Shown here piece after piece: positions 16,581 to 26,387 of a DNA stretch of 64,000 nucleotides (within the stretch, counting starts at the first letter, position 1; each line of letters begins with the position of its first letter). Source of the DNA: DATCRE01 sp964235605. Lineage in GTDB: Bacteria > Bacteroidota > Bacteroidia > Cytophagales > Cyclobacteriaceae. The translations under genes were made by a program, and so were the position numbers. The notes beneath the pieces were generated by a model that made no database searches, was not told the origin of the DNA, and saw nothing but the letters and a program-made list of their open reading frames with translations. The DNA lies in NCBI GenBank assembly GCA_964235605.1, contig CAXSCR010000013.1, positions 1 through 64,000 of the forward strand. Reading direction: 5' to 3'.

Positions 16581-19500
16581 ATGTATTTAATTTTTGACAC
16601 GGAGACTACCGGTATTCCGCGTAATAAAACTGCCCCCTTATCAGATCTAGAGAATTGGCCTCGTCTTATTCAAATTGCTTGGCAGTTACACGATGCTAAC
16701 GGTAAGCTCTTAACACAACATAATTATATCATAAAGCCAGAAGGCTTCGATATACCTTATAAAGCAGAACAGGTTCATGGTGTGTCTACAAAACGCGCCT
16801 TGGATGAAGGCCATGACCTAAAACACGTACTCAACTTATTTTTAGAAGATCTTAACAAAACTTCCCGTCTGGTTGGTCACAATATTGAGTTTGATATCAA
16901 CATCATTGGTGCTGAACTTCTCCGCCAACAAATCGATGCCGAGTTATTCTTAAAACTTGATAATGTCGACACCGGAATTTCCGGAACAGAATTTTGCCAA
17001 ATGACCGGTGGTGTTGGCGGCCGACTTAAAATGCCGCGTCTTGTTGAACTTCATGAAAAGCTTTTTGGTAAAGACTTCGGCGACGCTCACGATGCGGCTT
17101 ACGATGTTGCTGCAACAGCAAGATGCTTTTTTGGACTTATGGAAAAAAAGGTTGTAAAACCTTTCGATAGTACACCTATTGAAGAAATAGAATACGAAGA
17201 ACCGAATCTTGATGCTGCTAATTTCGCAAAGCGAGAAAAGAAGAAGAAAGCCAATTATTCGCTTACAGATGGAGAAGGTTTCGTATCAGACAAACCATTT
17301 TGTCATTTGCATGTACACTCGCAGTATTCTGTTTTACAGGCTACCGCCGATGTAAAAACAATTGTTGCTAAAGCGAAAGCACTAAATATGCCAGCCGTAG
17401 CCATAACAGATCTTGGCAACATGTATGGTGCGTTTAAGTTTGTGCGTGAAGCTATCAACCATGAAATAAAAGCCATTGTTGGTTGCGAATTCTATATCGC
17501 AGATGAAAGAAGGAAATTAAAATTTACCAAAGACAATCCTGATAAGCGATACAATCAAGTATTGTTGGCTAAAAACAAAAATGGCTATCACAATTTAGCG
17601 AGACTAAGTTCACTGGGCTTTATGGAAGGGCTCTATGGAATTCACCCTAGAATTGATAAAGCACTAGTAGAAAAATATAAGCAAGACTTACTTGCTACAA
17701 CCGGAAGTCTGTTTAGTGAAATCCCTTATCTCATTCTTCATGTTGGCGAAAAACAAGCTGAAGATGCTTTTGTTTGGTGGCATAACTTATTTGGTGAGGA
17801 TTTTTACATAGAGCTAAACCGACATGGCATACCAGAAGAGGATCATGTTAATGAAACTCTTCTACGATTCGCTGCTAAGTATGATGTAAAATATTTTGCT
17901 GCGAATGAAGTGTTCTATGTAGGCAAAGAAGAAGCAAAAGCACAAGATGTATTGCTTTGTATCAAAGATGGTGAATTTCAATCTACACCAATAGGTTATG
18001 GGCGTGGCCATAGATTTGGTTTATCGAATGATGAATTCTATTTTAAAACACATGAAGAGATGAACTCGATCTTCAAGGACTTGCCCGAAGCCCTTGATAC
18101 AGTTAGTGAGATCATTGATAAAATAGAAGTCTACACTTTGGAGCGAAACGTTCTGCTTCCCAAGTTTGATATTCCCCAAGAATTTGAAACCGAAGATGAT
18201 TATCTACGCCATATTACGTATGAGGGCGCAAAGAAAAAGTATGGCAACTTAACGCAAGTGCTTACTGATCGGCTGGATTTTGAATTAGAAACTATTAAAA
18301 AAACAGGATACCCTGGATACTTCCTTATTGTTCAAGACTTCACATCCAAAGCGCGTGAGATTGGTGTGTCTGTAGGGCCGGGTCGTGGATCTGCTGCTGG
18401 TTCAGCAGTTGCGTATTCAATTGGTATTACCAACGTTGATCCGATTAAATACGATTTACTATTTGAGCGTTTCTTAAATCCTGACCGTGTATCCCTTCCC
18501 GATATTGATATTGACTTTGATGATGAAGGCAGAGATAAAGTATTGCAATATGTAATTGATAAATATGGCAAGAACCAGGTAGCACAAATAATTACCTATG
18601 GCACCATGGCTGCGAAGTCATCTATTCGTGATTGTGCACGTGTTATGGGGCTTCCCTTATTCGATGCCAACCTGTTGGCTAAAATGATTCCGGAAAGACC
18701 GGGCACTACGCTTGATGCCGCGTTCGAAGAAGTTAAAGAACTTAAAGAATTAAAAAAGGGAACCGATCTAAGAGCACAAGTTTTACAACAAGCCATTATT
18801 CTTGAAGGCTCAGTTCGTAATACAGGTACGCATGCGTGCGGTGTTATCATTACACCCGATGACCTTACCAACTTTGTTCCTATATCAACAGCTAGAGACT
18901 CTGACATGTTGGTTACGCAGTTTGATAACAGCGTAGTTGAAAATGCCGGTATGCTAAAGATGGATTTCTTGGGTTTGACAACACTTACCATCATAAAAAC
19001 AGCATTACAAAACATAAAGAAAAGCAAAGGCATCGTTATCAATATTGATGATGTGCCGCTTGATGACCAAAAGACATATCAGCTCTTTCAACGTGGCGAA
19101 ACCACAGGCACATTTCAGTTTGAAAGTGTTGGCATGCAAAAACATTTACGCGGATTAAAACCCGATAAATTTGAAGATCTGATTGCCATGAATGCCTTGT
19201 ACAGACCAGGCCCTATGGAATACATCCCAGCTTTCATTAGTCGTAAGCATGGACGTGAGCCTATCAAGTACGATCTGCCTCAAATGGAAGAATATCTTTC
19301 TGAGACCTACGGAATTACGGTGTATCAAGAGCAGGTGATGTTGCTTTCACAAAAGTTAGCCAGCTTCAGTAAAGGTGATGCCGACGTGTTGCGTAAGGCA
19401 ATGGGTAAGAAGCAAAAGGCGGTGCTTGATAAGATGAAAGACAAGTTCATCAAAGGATGTCAAGCCAATGGTCATGCGCCACAAATCTGCGAAAAAATAT

Positions 19501-20771
19501 GGACCGACTGGGAAGCGTTTGCGCAGTACGCATTTAATAAATCTCACTCTACGTGTTATTCACTGGTAGCCTACCACACGGCCTACCTTAAAGCAAACTA
19601 CCCGGCAGAATATATGTCTGCTGTGTTAACCCACTCACAAAACATTCTAGAAAACATAACCTTCTTTATTGAGGAATGTCGAAGCCAAGGCATTAAAGTA
19701 TTAGGCCCACATGTGAATGAGTCAGGCGTGTATTTTGAGGTAAACAAGAATGGCGAAATACGTTTTGGTCTAGGTGCTATTAAAGGTGCTGGCGATGCCG
19801 CCGTTGAAGCCATCATTCAGGAACGAGATAGCAAAGGCCCTTATCAGGATATATTTGAATTTGCCAAGCGTCTCAATCAACGGTCTGTCAATAAAAAAAC
19901 ATTTGAATGTCTCGCGTTATCAGGAGCCTTTGATTGTTTTAAGGATATACATCGCAAGCAATATGTCTTTGCTAAAGATGGCGATATAAGTCTGATAGAA
20001 AAAGCCATGAAGTACGCAGCCAAAACGCAACAAGATGAACAAAGCGCCCAGGCAAGTTTATTCGGTGGTACCAGTGGTACAGCCATGCCGAAACCCAAGA
20101 TAGATTTTGTTGACCCTTACAATGAAATAGAAAAACTTAACCTAGAGAAAGAAGTAGTCGGCATTTATATCTCTGGCCATCCATTAGATAACTTTAGGTT
20201 TGAAATGGAATCGTTCTGTAACACCGCGTGCAATCAACTTTCAGAACTCGATAGCATGTTGGGTCGTGAAATAAAAATTGGCGGCATTGTATCGGCAGTA
20301 GAGCATCGTACCACCAAAACGGGTAGACCTTTCGGTAAATTCACTTTGGAGGATTATACCAGTAACTGCACCTTCACCCTCTTTGGTGAAGATTACTTGA
20401 AGTTTAAAACCTTCATGACGCAAGGTTGGTTTCTTTTCATTGAGGGATCCATTGTTAAAAACAACTGGGGACAACAAAATGTAGAAATGAAAATCAGAAG
20501 TATAGACTTGCTAAATGAGTTAGGCTTAAAACGTACAAAAGGTGTACAGCTTAAGGTAAATGCCCGTGAGGTTACAAAAGAGCTAATTGGTAAAATTGAA
20601 GATGTGTGTCAGCAATACACTGGTAATACGCCATTGTATTTAAAACTCCGTGATGAGCAAGAAAATATCAGCCTTGAACTACTGTGTCGCCGCTTTCGAA
20701 TTAACCCCATTAACGATATGGTTAGTAAAATCAAAAAGCTTTCTGAAGTTGATGTTGAAGTGTTGTTTTAA
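16581..20771 (+). CDS. dnaE: DNA polymerase III alpha subunit with fused proofreading exonuclease
   Basis: 1396 residues from the ATG at 16581. Main replicative polymerase. Domains in order: DnaQ-like 3'-5' exonuclease (about 1-185; FDTETTG, LVGHNIEFDIN, DAHDAAYDVAATA), PHP domain starting CHLHVHSQYSVLQ (about 235), polymerase core with GPGRGSAAGSAVAYS and LPDIDIDFDDEGRDK (catalytic Asp residues, about 600-650), HhH part, OB fold (IGGIVSAVEHRTTKTGRPFG, about 1230), C-terminal part. The in-cis exonuclease means proofreading need not depend on a separate DnaQ; this arrangement occurs in several Bacteroidota. The 16 extra codons from the TTG at 16533 are not used if the promoter above is right. 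Confidence 0.96.
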   Translation: MYLIFDTETTGIPRNKTAPLSDLENWPRLIQIAWQLHDANGKLLTQHNYIIKPEGFDIPYKAEQVHGVSTKRALDEGHDLKHVLNLFLEDLNKTSRLVGHNIEFDINIIGAELLRQQIDAELFLKLDNVDTGISGTEFCQMTGGVGGRLKMPRLVELHEKLFGKDFGDAHDAAYDVAATARCFFGLMEKKVVKPFDSTPIEEIEYEEPNLDAANFAKREKKKKANYSLTDGEGFVSDKPFCHLHVHSQYSVLQATADVKTIVAKAKALNMPAVAITDLGNMYGAFKFVREAINHEIKAIVGCEFYIADERRKLKFTKDNPDKRYNQVLLAKNKNGYHNLARLSSLGFMEGLYGIHPRIDKALVEKYKQDLLATTGSLFSEIPYLILHVGEKQAEDAFVWWHNLFGEDFYIELNRHGIPEEDHVNETLLRFAAKYDVKYFAANEVFYVGKEEAKAQDVLLCIKDGEFQSTPIGYGRGHRFGLSNDEFYFKTHEEMNSIFKDLPEALDTVSEIIDKIEVYTLERNVLLPKFDIPQEFETEDDYLRHITYEGAKKKYGNLTQVLTDRLDFELETIKKTGYPGYFLIVQDFTSKAREIGVSVGPGRGSAAGSAVAYSIGITNVDPIKYDLLFERFLNPDRVSLPDIDIDFDDEGRDKVLQYVIDKYGKNQVAQIITYGTMAAKSSIRDCARVMGLPLFDANLLAKMIPERPGTTLDAAFEEVKELKELKKGTDLRAQVLQQAIILEGSVRNTGTHACGVIITPDDLTNFVPISTARDSDMLVTQFDNSVVENAGMLKMDFLGLTTLTIIKTALQNIKKSKGIVINIDDVPLDDQKTYQLFQRGETTGTFQFESVGMQKHLRGLKPDKFEDLIAMNALYRPGPMEYIPAFISRKHGREPIKYDLPQMEEYLSETYGITVYQEQVMLLSQKLASFSKGDADVLRKAMGKKQKAVLDKMKDKFIKGCQANGHAPQICEKIWTDWEAFAQYAFNKSHSTCYSLVAYHTAYLKANYPAEYMSAVLTHSQNILENITFFIEECRSQGIKVLGPHVNESGVYFEVNKNGEIRFGLGAIKGAGDAAVEAIIQERDSKGPYQDIFEFAKRLNQRSVNKKTFECLALSGAFDCFKDIHRKQYVFAKDGDISLIEKAMKYAAKTQQDEQSAQASLFGGTSGTAMPKPKIDFVDPYNEIEKLNLEKEVVGIYISGHPLDNFRFEMESFCNTACNQLSELDSMLGREIKIGGIVSAVEHRTTKTGRPFGKFTLEDYTSNCTFTLFGEDYLKFKTFMTQGWFLFIEGSIVKNNWGQQNVEMKIRSIDLLNELGLKRTKGVQLKVNAREVTKELIGKIEDVCQQYTGNTPLYLKLRDEQENISLELLCRRFRINPINDMVSKIKKLSEVDVEVLF

Positions 20772-20924
20772 AACAGTGGTACGTGGATTAGCAACACTAC
20801 CATACACAATTCGCAATTTATTTACTCATACTAAACAAATGAAATAATCATTACGGTAAATGGCATTGAAAAGTTGATTATGTTGTAGAATTTTTTAACC
20901 GTTATAACTTACGAATAAGAATAA

Positions 20925-21146
20925 ATGATACGTGGCATACTATTTAATGATTTAGTTCAAAAATCGAATGCTATGGAAATTGTAATCATGATATTAACTT
21001 TTATATGTACATATGCCCTTGTTGCTTTAATACTATTTGTTTTCGCGAGATTAATCTTCCCATCCGTTGAGGACGTTGAGGATGCACGTCAATTAAAATC
21101 TCGAGTTAATGCCAATGTAAAGCGATACTCGGGCGGAACCGTTTAA
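20925..21146 (+). CDS. Small single-pass membrane protein, unknown function
   Basis: 73 residues from ATG 20925, or 57 from the internal ATG at 20973 (MEIVIMILTF...). One transmembrane helix (about 20-44) then a charged tail PSVEDVEDARQLKSRVNAN. The charged, protein-like tail and isolated position in a gene-free stretch make it more credible than a chance frame. No family recognised. Confidence 0.5.
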   Translation: MIRGILFNDLVQKSNAMEIVIMILTFICTYALVALILFVFARLIFPSVEDVEDARQLKSRVNANVKRYSGGTV

Positions 21147-21754
21147 ATATTACATATATACTGCTAAGGCGACTTTTGTATTTGGGTACACCTATCGATT
21201 AAATGTAATTATAATTTAATCAGATAGATTTTATGCCATACGCATAAAGTTATGTTTTAACAATGATCAATACCACTGCTTCATACGCAATGCCCAAATA
21301 AAAAATGTGCGCTTGATACATTAGTGCTCTAATGTTGTACACGAGCGGCGCAATACATTGTATTACACACCAGCCGAATATAATAGATAATTAAGCCAAA
21401 TAATCACTAAAACGTTAACCTGTCGTCGAGACAAATCACCTATAATCTTGTCATTCATTTTTTACGATTAAGCAACAGGTACCATCATAGAGAAACATTA
21501 TTGGGCAGCTTTATACCCATTTATTAATTATTGGCGAATACAATAAATGAACTTGTATTAAAATTTAGTCATTAATTTACATGTCGATTACGACAAACAT
21601 AATTTGATACTAACCTTTTTTAAAACTTATTTGGATACTTCCCTATTTCAAATAGTCTTATAATTCTATGCTTATTTTAAACCCGGTGCTTAAATAAGCT
21701 TTTGTAAACAAAATGCTGTCTTAAAAACTTGATTAAAACTGTTCAAAACGAAGT
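21147..21754. other. Gene-free stretch with an old copy of the 23.5-kb duplicated region
   Basis: No open frame of note. Words TATGCCATACGC (21232) and CGCTTGATACA (about 21312) recur in the same order and similar spacing near 23468 and 23540, upstream of the first paralogous lipoprotein gene. This suggests a third, decayed copy of the duplicated unit. Confidence 0.4.
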
Positions 21755-21791
21755 AAAAAAAAAGAGACTGCCCCTTTCGAGACAATCTCTT
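21755..21791 (-). terminator. Rho-independent terminator of the first paralogous lipoprotein gene
   Basis: Minus strand: AAGAGATTG, 12-nt loop, CAGTCTCTT followed by a T run. The stem is complete with one T-G wobble on this strand, whereas on the plus strand it has a mismatch, so it serves the minus-strand gene. Confidence 0.85.
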
Positions 21792-21853
21792 CATTCAAGC
21801 TTTGTTATTTAAACAACTACTAGCTTCGGGAGGGCAAAAGTTTGAACTACTTA

Positions 21854-23281
21854 TTACAAACCTTCCTCGTCATTTATAATGACACTCCATTGATATTCAT
21901 CCCTTAATTGTCTAAGCTTAGTCCGTGTAACATCCTCAATCACTTGATCGGTTGAAAGATATATATCTCCATGCGTGATATTTTTTTGGATCGCATTATT
22001 ATAAACTTTGCTTAAAAGATCATCCACAATTTGAATGTCACCATCAAGGTTGACCGAACTGATTCTATGCTCACCAAGCTTTAGGGTATGAAGATTTGGC
22101 AAATTAGAAAAGTTTAGACGGAACATTTGACTGTTATGACTAAGATCTAAGGTTTCTGAGGTATTATTCCACAATGACAATTCCTGTAATGAGGTAAGAT
22201 ACGTAAGATCTAATTCCTCTCCACGATTCTGTGCAACAGAGCTTATGATATTCAAGTCACCATAAATATCTAGTGAAGTATATGGTACTTCTTCCGCATG
22301 TTCTCTTGGGGACAAATCAACTTGGTTAGCAAACTCAGCACCTGCATTTTCCTCGTCAAAGACAAGATCCCACTGTTCGGTTCCATAGCCAGTTGACCAG
22401 TCAAGATACAGCGTGCCAGAAGCATTATAACCTAGTTTTGTTTCAGCATCAGCGCTCAAAGAAAACAATACAGGACGTTGAAGAACCACATCTAATGGTT
22501 TGTCACCCAACTCCGCCATAAGCTCATTGTAAGTAAACTGCCTAACATACCGTGTATAGTAATTTTTATTGATGGTAAGTTTATAGGTTGTGGATGCATC
22601 GCCTTTAAATGAAAGGAGATTCATTTTGGCACCTAACTCATATGTATACACTTCCTCACCATTGTTATCATAGATACGCGCTGTTGCTTCTGTAAGCGCA
22701 ACTCCGCCTTCTGTTGGGACAAAAACTGAGATCCGTAAAGGATGAACGATGTTAATTTCGAATGATGCATATCCTAAATCTGCTGGTGAATTGACCTGCG
22801 CATCGATGACTTCCATGTCAACATTTGCTACCTTATTACGACTTACTGAAATGTTGTAGGGTAAAGAATGCGTAACTAATTTAGCCAATGGCGCATTTTT
22901 CTGAGGTGTTGCATATAATACGGTAGATGATTCATTCACCAACATAAAGTCCGACAGTGCGTAACGACCAGGTGCAAGTTCAAGTGGTTCTGAAATATAG
23001 CTTCCACCAATATTTAATAAATTAATTTCGTGGTGAGTGAGAACTGTATTGCCTGCATTGTCAACGAGACTGATAAGCAATGAAGTTCCTTCAGGCAAAT
23101 CATCGGCAGTTGCTCGTCCGCCAGCAATATCAGAAACATTAAAGCTAAAGGTAACCTTCTCCGGTTGAAGCGATTCCTCCTCGGATGGTGAACATGAGTA
23201 AAGTATGGCAGTAAATAAAATAAGTACAAGCCTTATACTATAAGCGGAATTAAAATTGTAGGTTTTGATTGTGTTTTTCAT
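21854..23281 (-). CDS. Lipoprotein with N-terminal Ig-like/carbohydrate-regulation-type domain and C-terminal LRR-like region, paralog 1
   Basis: 475 residues from the ATG at 23281 (an upstream open extension of 46 codons contains the promoter and is not coding). Lipoprotein signal ends ILFTAILYSC (Cys about 30). Following are beta-rich segments (KVTFSFNVSDIAGGR, ISEPLELAPGRYALSDFML) and a C-terminal part with short leucine-rich-like repeats (LTSLQELSLWNN, ETLDLSHNSQMFRLNFSNLP, LHTLKLGEHRI). It is a paralog of the gene at 24048-25454, sharing nearly the whole N-terminal half. Surface-exposed lipoprotein is likely; function unknown. Confidence 0.8.
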   Translation of the reverse strand: MKNTIKTYNFNSAYSIRLVLILFTAILYSCSPSEEESLQPEKVTFSFNVSDIAGGRATADDLPEGTSLLISLVDNAGNTVLTHHEINLLNIGGSYISEPLELAPGRYALSDFMLVNESSTVLYATPQKNAPLAKLVTHSLPYNISVSRNKVANVDMEVIDAQVNSPADLGYASFEINIVHPLRISVFVPTEGGVALTEATARIYDNNGEEVYTYELGAKMNLLSFKGDASTTYKLTINKNYYTRYVRQFTYNELMAELGDKPLDVVLQRPVLFSLSADAETKLGYNASGTLYLDWSTGYGTEQWDLVFDEENAGAEFANQVDLSPREHAEEVPYTSLDIYGDLNIISSVAQNRGEELDLTYLTSLQELSLWNNTSETLDLSHNSQMFRLNFSNLPNLHTLKLGEHRISSVNLDGDIQIVDDLLSKVYNNAIQKNITHGDIYLSTDQVIEDVTRTKLRQLRDEYQWSVIINDEEGL

Positions 23282-23392
23282 TTTAAGATTAAAAATTAAA
23301 GCGATAAAAAAAATGGATTTAGACGTTAATTGTGAACTCGTTAGGGATGTTTTACATAGGCATAGTGAGTTAAGTTGATGAATAATTTTTTG

Positions 23393-23423
23393 CAAATGTA
23401 GGACGAAACGATCGACCAAGCAA
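23393..23423 (-). promoter_or_regulatory. Promoter of paralogous lipoprotein 1
   Basis: Minus strand: TTG (23423-23421), 20 nt, TACATTTG (23400-23393), a full match to the Bacteroidota pattern. It gives a 5' leader of about 105 nt. The homologous position before paralog 2 is eroded (AACATCTG at 25583-25576 and TGG in place of TTG). Confidence 0.65.
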
Positions 23424-23761
23424 CATTTAATTCGATGAACTGTAATAATCGTGCCGCTGTCGTGATATATGCCATACGCTTAGCCAGACATTCTACATTG
23501 CAAAGGGCGATTCGGTACTTGCAAACGGCCTAATACAATACGCTTGATACAATAATGCTATTAACTGCCTTACGGCTGTGATAATATATTGTAAAAGAAC
23601 CCAATGAACGAATAATCTTTTTTCTGGAATTCGTCGTCTTATTTAGAAATTAAATTGAAAAGTATGATCCGTATTTCTCATCAAGTGAATTTGCTAATGA
23701 GCTACAAGCTTGCTTCCATACAATTATTATTGGTAGTATCATTTAATCTTCTCCACGCAGA

Positions 23762-23953
23762 CTCTATTATAATTGAGTAGGAAGTATTAGATCTAGATCC
23801 CTCTGTTCTCTCACACCACCTGCATACCATTTTGTACAACGGTTCTTAGAATCTTTCGGTAATACCCCTCGCGGAGGATACCATGCTCTTGGTTGTTGGT
23901 TACTACATACCTCCCCATAAAGGACTTTCACCTTCAGGTTATTCACCATGCAC
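23762..23953 (-). ncRNA. Group II intron-like 5' fragment (domain I), no reverse transcriptase
   Basis: Read on the minus strand from 23953: starts GTGCATGGTGAATAACC, then AAGGTGAAAGTCCTTTATGG, GTAGTAACCAACAACC, GAAAGATTCTAAGAACCG and GTGTGAGAGAACAGAGGG. These follow the order of landmarks in bacterial group II intron domain I (GUGYG 5' end, GGUGAxAGUCC, AGUARC, GAAUCUxAxGAA, GUGAGAGAACA). No intron-encoded protein, domain V or 3' end is recognisable nearby, so it is a remnant. Its 5' end lies 6 nt behind a terminator hairpin and T run, a preferred site for class C introns. A 60-codon open frame over it is incidental. Confidence 0.55.
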
Positions 23954-23958
23954 GTAAC

Positions 23959-23993
23959 AAAAAAAAATGCCGCCTCAGAGTTTGAGACGGCAT
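23959..23993 (-). terminator. Rho-independent terminator of the second paralogous lipoprotein gene
   Basis: Minus strand: ATGCCGTCTCA, loop AACTC, TGAGGCGGCAT followed by a run of T. One T-G wobble on this strand. The intron-like fragment begins directly downstream. Confidence 0.9.
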
Positions 23994-24047
23994 CTTAAGA
24001 GTTGTTATTGGATTTCTGGATTAAGAAATCCGGACAAATTATCTAGG

Positions 24048-25454
24048 TTACTCTCCATCTTCAACGTCTTCCATAAAAACATCCCATTGATATTCATCCC
24101 TTAAGGTGTTAAGCATCTCGCGAGCATCATCATCTAGCACAACGTCGTAAACAGATGCATGTCCTCCGGTGATATTCTTTTCGACTGCATTCTGATAAAC
24201 GTTTTTAACTATCTTATTCGATGCTGGAACGTTTGACAAATAGAGGTGATTGATGTTATGCTCTCCAAGCCAAACTTGCTTAAGTGCGCCCGAACTCTCA
24301 ATTGCTAGAGAGGTTAGGGAGGTGTTTTGGTAGAGATTAAGGGTTTCTATAGTTGTAGAAGACTCTAATTGTAAGTTTTCTAGTGATACAAGTTGTGTTG
24401 GATCTAGCGCAGATCCACCATCACGATAAAAACTAGATATAGCATGCAGATCACCTGTAACTCTAACTAATGTGCCAGGAGCTACTTCGGTATTTTGTGG
24501 AACGAGGAAGATGAAATTTTGCTCTTCGTCAGGAATTGGATCAAAATCGACGCCGAATGTTTCAATATCACCGCTACCCCAGTCAACGTTAATAATTCCA
24601 GTAGCATTAAAATCCATTGTTGTTGTTGGCACATCACCATATGTGAATGTAAATTCATTCTGTTCAAGAATCACTTTCAATGGTTTACCACCCAGCTCAG
24701 TGTAGGTAAACTCCTTGCTATACGGTTTATAGCCTGCTTTTTCAATCTCCAGGATATAGGTTGCTGATACGTCACCTTTAAATGAAACCATATTTACTTT
24801 AGCACCAAGGTCATAGTGCTGACCTTCATTGAATGCATTTTCAGCATAGAGTTCGGCCGAAGCATCTGTAAGTGCTATTCCACTTGCTGTCTTAGTAAAC
24901 ACCGAGATTAGTAACGGATGTACAATGTTGATATCGAAAGTTGCATAGCCAAAATCTTGTGGGGTATTATTTTGCGCATCAACAACTTCCATCTCAACAT
25001 TAATAACCTTATTACGAGCTACTGAAAAGCTGTAAGGGAGAGGATGCGTAACTAACTTAGCCAAAGGTGCATTTTTCTGAGGCGTAGCATATAATACAGT
25101 CGATTCCTTCACCAACATGAAGTCAGATACTGCGTAACTACCAGGTGCAAGTTCAAGCGGTTCTGAAATGTACTGTCCGCCGATATCTAATAAATTGATT
25201 TTATGATGCGTAAGAACAGGGTTGCCTGCTTTGTCAACTAGACTAATGTCTAATGACGTTCCCTTTGGTAAATCATAGGCTGTAACTCTTCCCCCCGCGA
25301 TACCAGCTAAATTAAAACTGAAGGTAACTTTCTCCGGCTGAAGCGATTCTTCTTCATTTGGGGAACATGCGTATAATAAGGCAGTAAATAATATAAGGGC
25401 GAGCCTTATGCTATAGTTAAAATTGAGAATGTGCGTTTTGATTGTGTTTTTCAT
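24048..25454 (-). CDS. Lipoprotein with C-terminal LRR-like region, paralog 2
   Basis: 468 residues. Signal peptide MKNTIKTHILNFNYS...ILFTALLYAC with lipid-modified Cys about 30, then EEESLQPEKVTFSFN as in paralog 1. The shared part (LPKGTSLDISLVDKAGNPVL, ISEPLELAPGSYAVSDFML, LYATPQKNAPLAKLVTH) is highly similar; the C-terminal part has short repeats of the form LENLQLESSTTIETLNLYQN. Probably a cell-surface lipoprotein. Compared with paralog 1 the upstream -33/-7 site is degenerate, so it may be weakly expressed or use another promoter. A decayed ECF sigma gene lies 212 nt upstream. Confidence 0.8.
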   Translation of the reverse strand: MKNTIKTHILNFNYSIRLALILFTALLYACSPNEEESLQPEKVTFSFNLAGIAGGRVTAYDLPKGTSLDISLVDKAGNPVLTHHKINLLDIGGQYISEPLELAPGSYAVSDFMLVKESTVLYATPQKNAPLAKLVTHPLPYSFSVARNKVINVEMEVVDAQNNTPQDFGYATFDINIVHPLLISVFTKTASGIALTDASAELYAENAFNEGQHYDLGAKVNMVSFKGDVSATYILEIEKAGYKPYSKEFTYTELGGKPLKVILEQNEFTFTYGDVPTTTMDFNATGIINVDWGSGDIETFGVDFDPIPDEEQNFIFLVPQNTEVAPGTLVRVTGDLHAISSFYRDGGSALDPTQLVSLENLQLESSTTIETLNLYQNTSLTSLAIESSGALKQVWLGEHNINHLYLSNVPASNKIVKNVYQNAVEKNITGGHASVYDVVLDDDAREMLNTLRDEYQWDVFMEDVEDGE

Positions 25455-25666
25455 TGTAAGATTAAAATTAAAGCATAAAAATGTTAATAAAATATTGTTA
25501 ATAGACGTATTGGGTTTTAACTAAGGTGGCTCTTTCATACTCATCGTTTTGTTAAGTGGATAATAATTAATTAATCAGATGTTGAATCAGTCGACGAAAC
25601 CACATTTAATCCGATGAAGTGTAAAAACTATGCCACCATAGGTATTTTAGACCATACACTTAAAAC

Positions 25667-26130
25667 TTAATCAATAAATGTTGTTAATCTAGAAGTACCT
25701 TCAGAAATGCCTAGCATTGATGCTACTTCACTATGTTTATATCCTTCTACTTCAATTAATAGAAACACAGTTCTATAATCCAGCTGGCAAATCAAATAAG
25801 CAACGCTCCAGATAAGTCGAGTTAATTCGTTAGGTGCTTCTAGTTTGCTACTAGTGGGTACGTCCTCAAGTCTTTCGAGCACCACCTGACTCTTTAGGTG
25901 TTTAATGGCTTTACGTATTACTATGGTCTTAATCCATACACCTAACGTCGACTTAAATTCATATGACTTAATGCTCTTAAACACTTCAACAAATGCTTCC
26001 TGTAATGTATCTTCTGCCAGCGCATGATCTTTCATCATACGATAGCAGATAGTATACATCGCGTCTTTATAAAGATTAAATAAGGTCTCTTACCCTTTTC
26101 TATCTTTAAGCTACATAAATGCACAAATAC
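25667..26130 (-). pseudogene. Decayed ECF sigma factor gene
   Basis: An intact-looking frame runs 26059-25667 (130 residues): AEDTLQEAFVEVFKSIKSYEF (region 2) and YRTVFLLIEVEGYKHSEVASMLGISEG (region 4, quoted in parts EGYKHSEVASMLG). Both ends are damaged. Upstream, translation continues in frame as ETLFNLYKDA before the first ATG, interrupted by a TAA where relatives have a Gln codon (context KDRKG-stop-ETLF), and a 2-nt frame jump lies just before that. Downstream, the end of region 4.2 (normally ...SQLSRARKxL) is replaced by RLTTFID-stop. So both the N-terminal start and part of the -35 recognition helix are lost. A non-canonical start could still give a short product. Confidence 0.7.
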
Positions 26131-26387
26131 AGTGTTATGTGCGTGTGGTAGGGTTATTCATTATTACTATCGAGTAGGTACGCTTTACAATGTTCCGTTT
26201 CTAGTAAATCTTCTATAATGTGGCGTAATATCGTTAAGCCAGGAGTGACTATAATAGGTAATCGTTTTGTAATCGTGGTAACTATGGTATTGAGCAACGA
26301 TTGTGTAAAATTTAACAATCACCCATGGCCCATTTTGGTTTATCATTAGAAAAATCGTAATTCATTATACAACCCCAATGCCCTGTT

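Noticed and set aside
18596..19042. 148-codon open frame on the minus strand
   Set aside because: Antisense to the polymerase core of dnaE.
23767..23949. 60-codon frame with Pro/Arg-rich product
   Set aside because: Coincides with the group II intron-like RNA; its composition is explained by the structured sequence.
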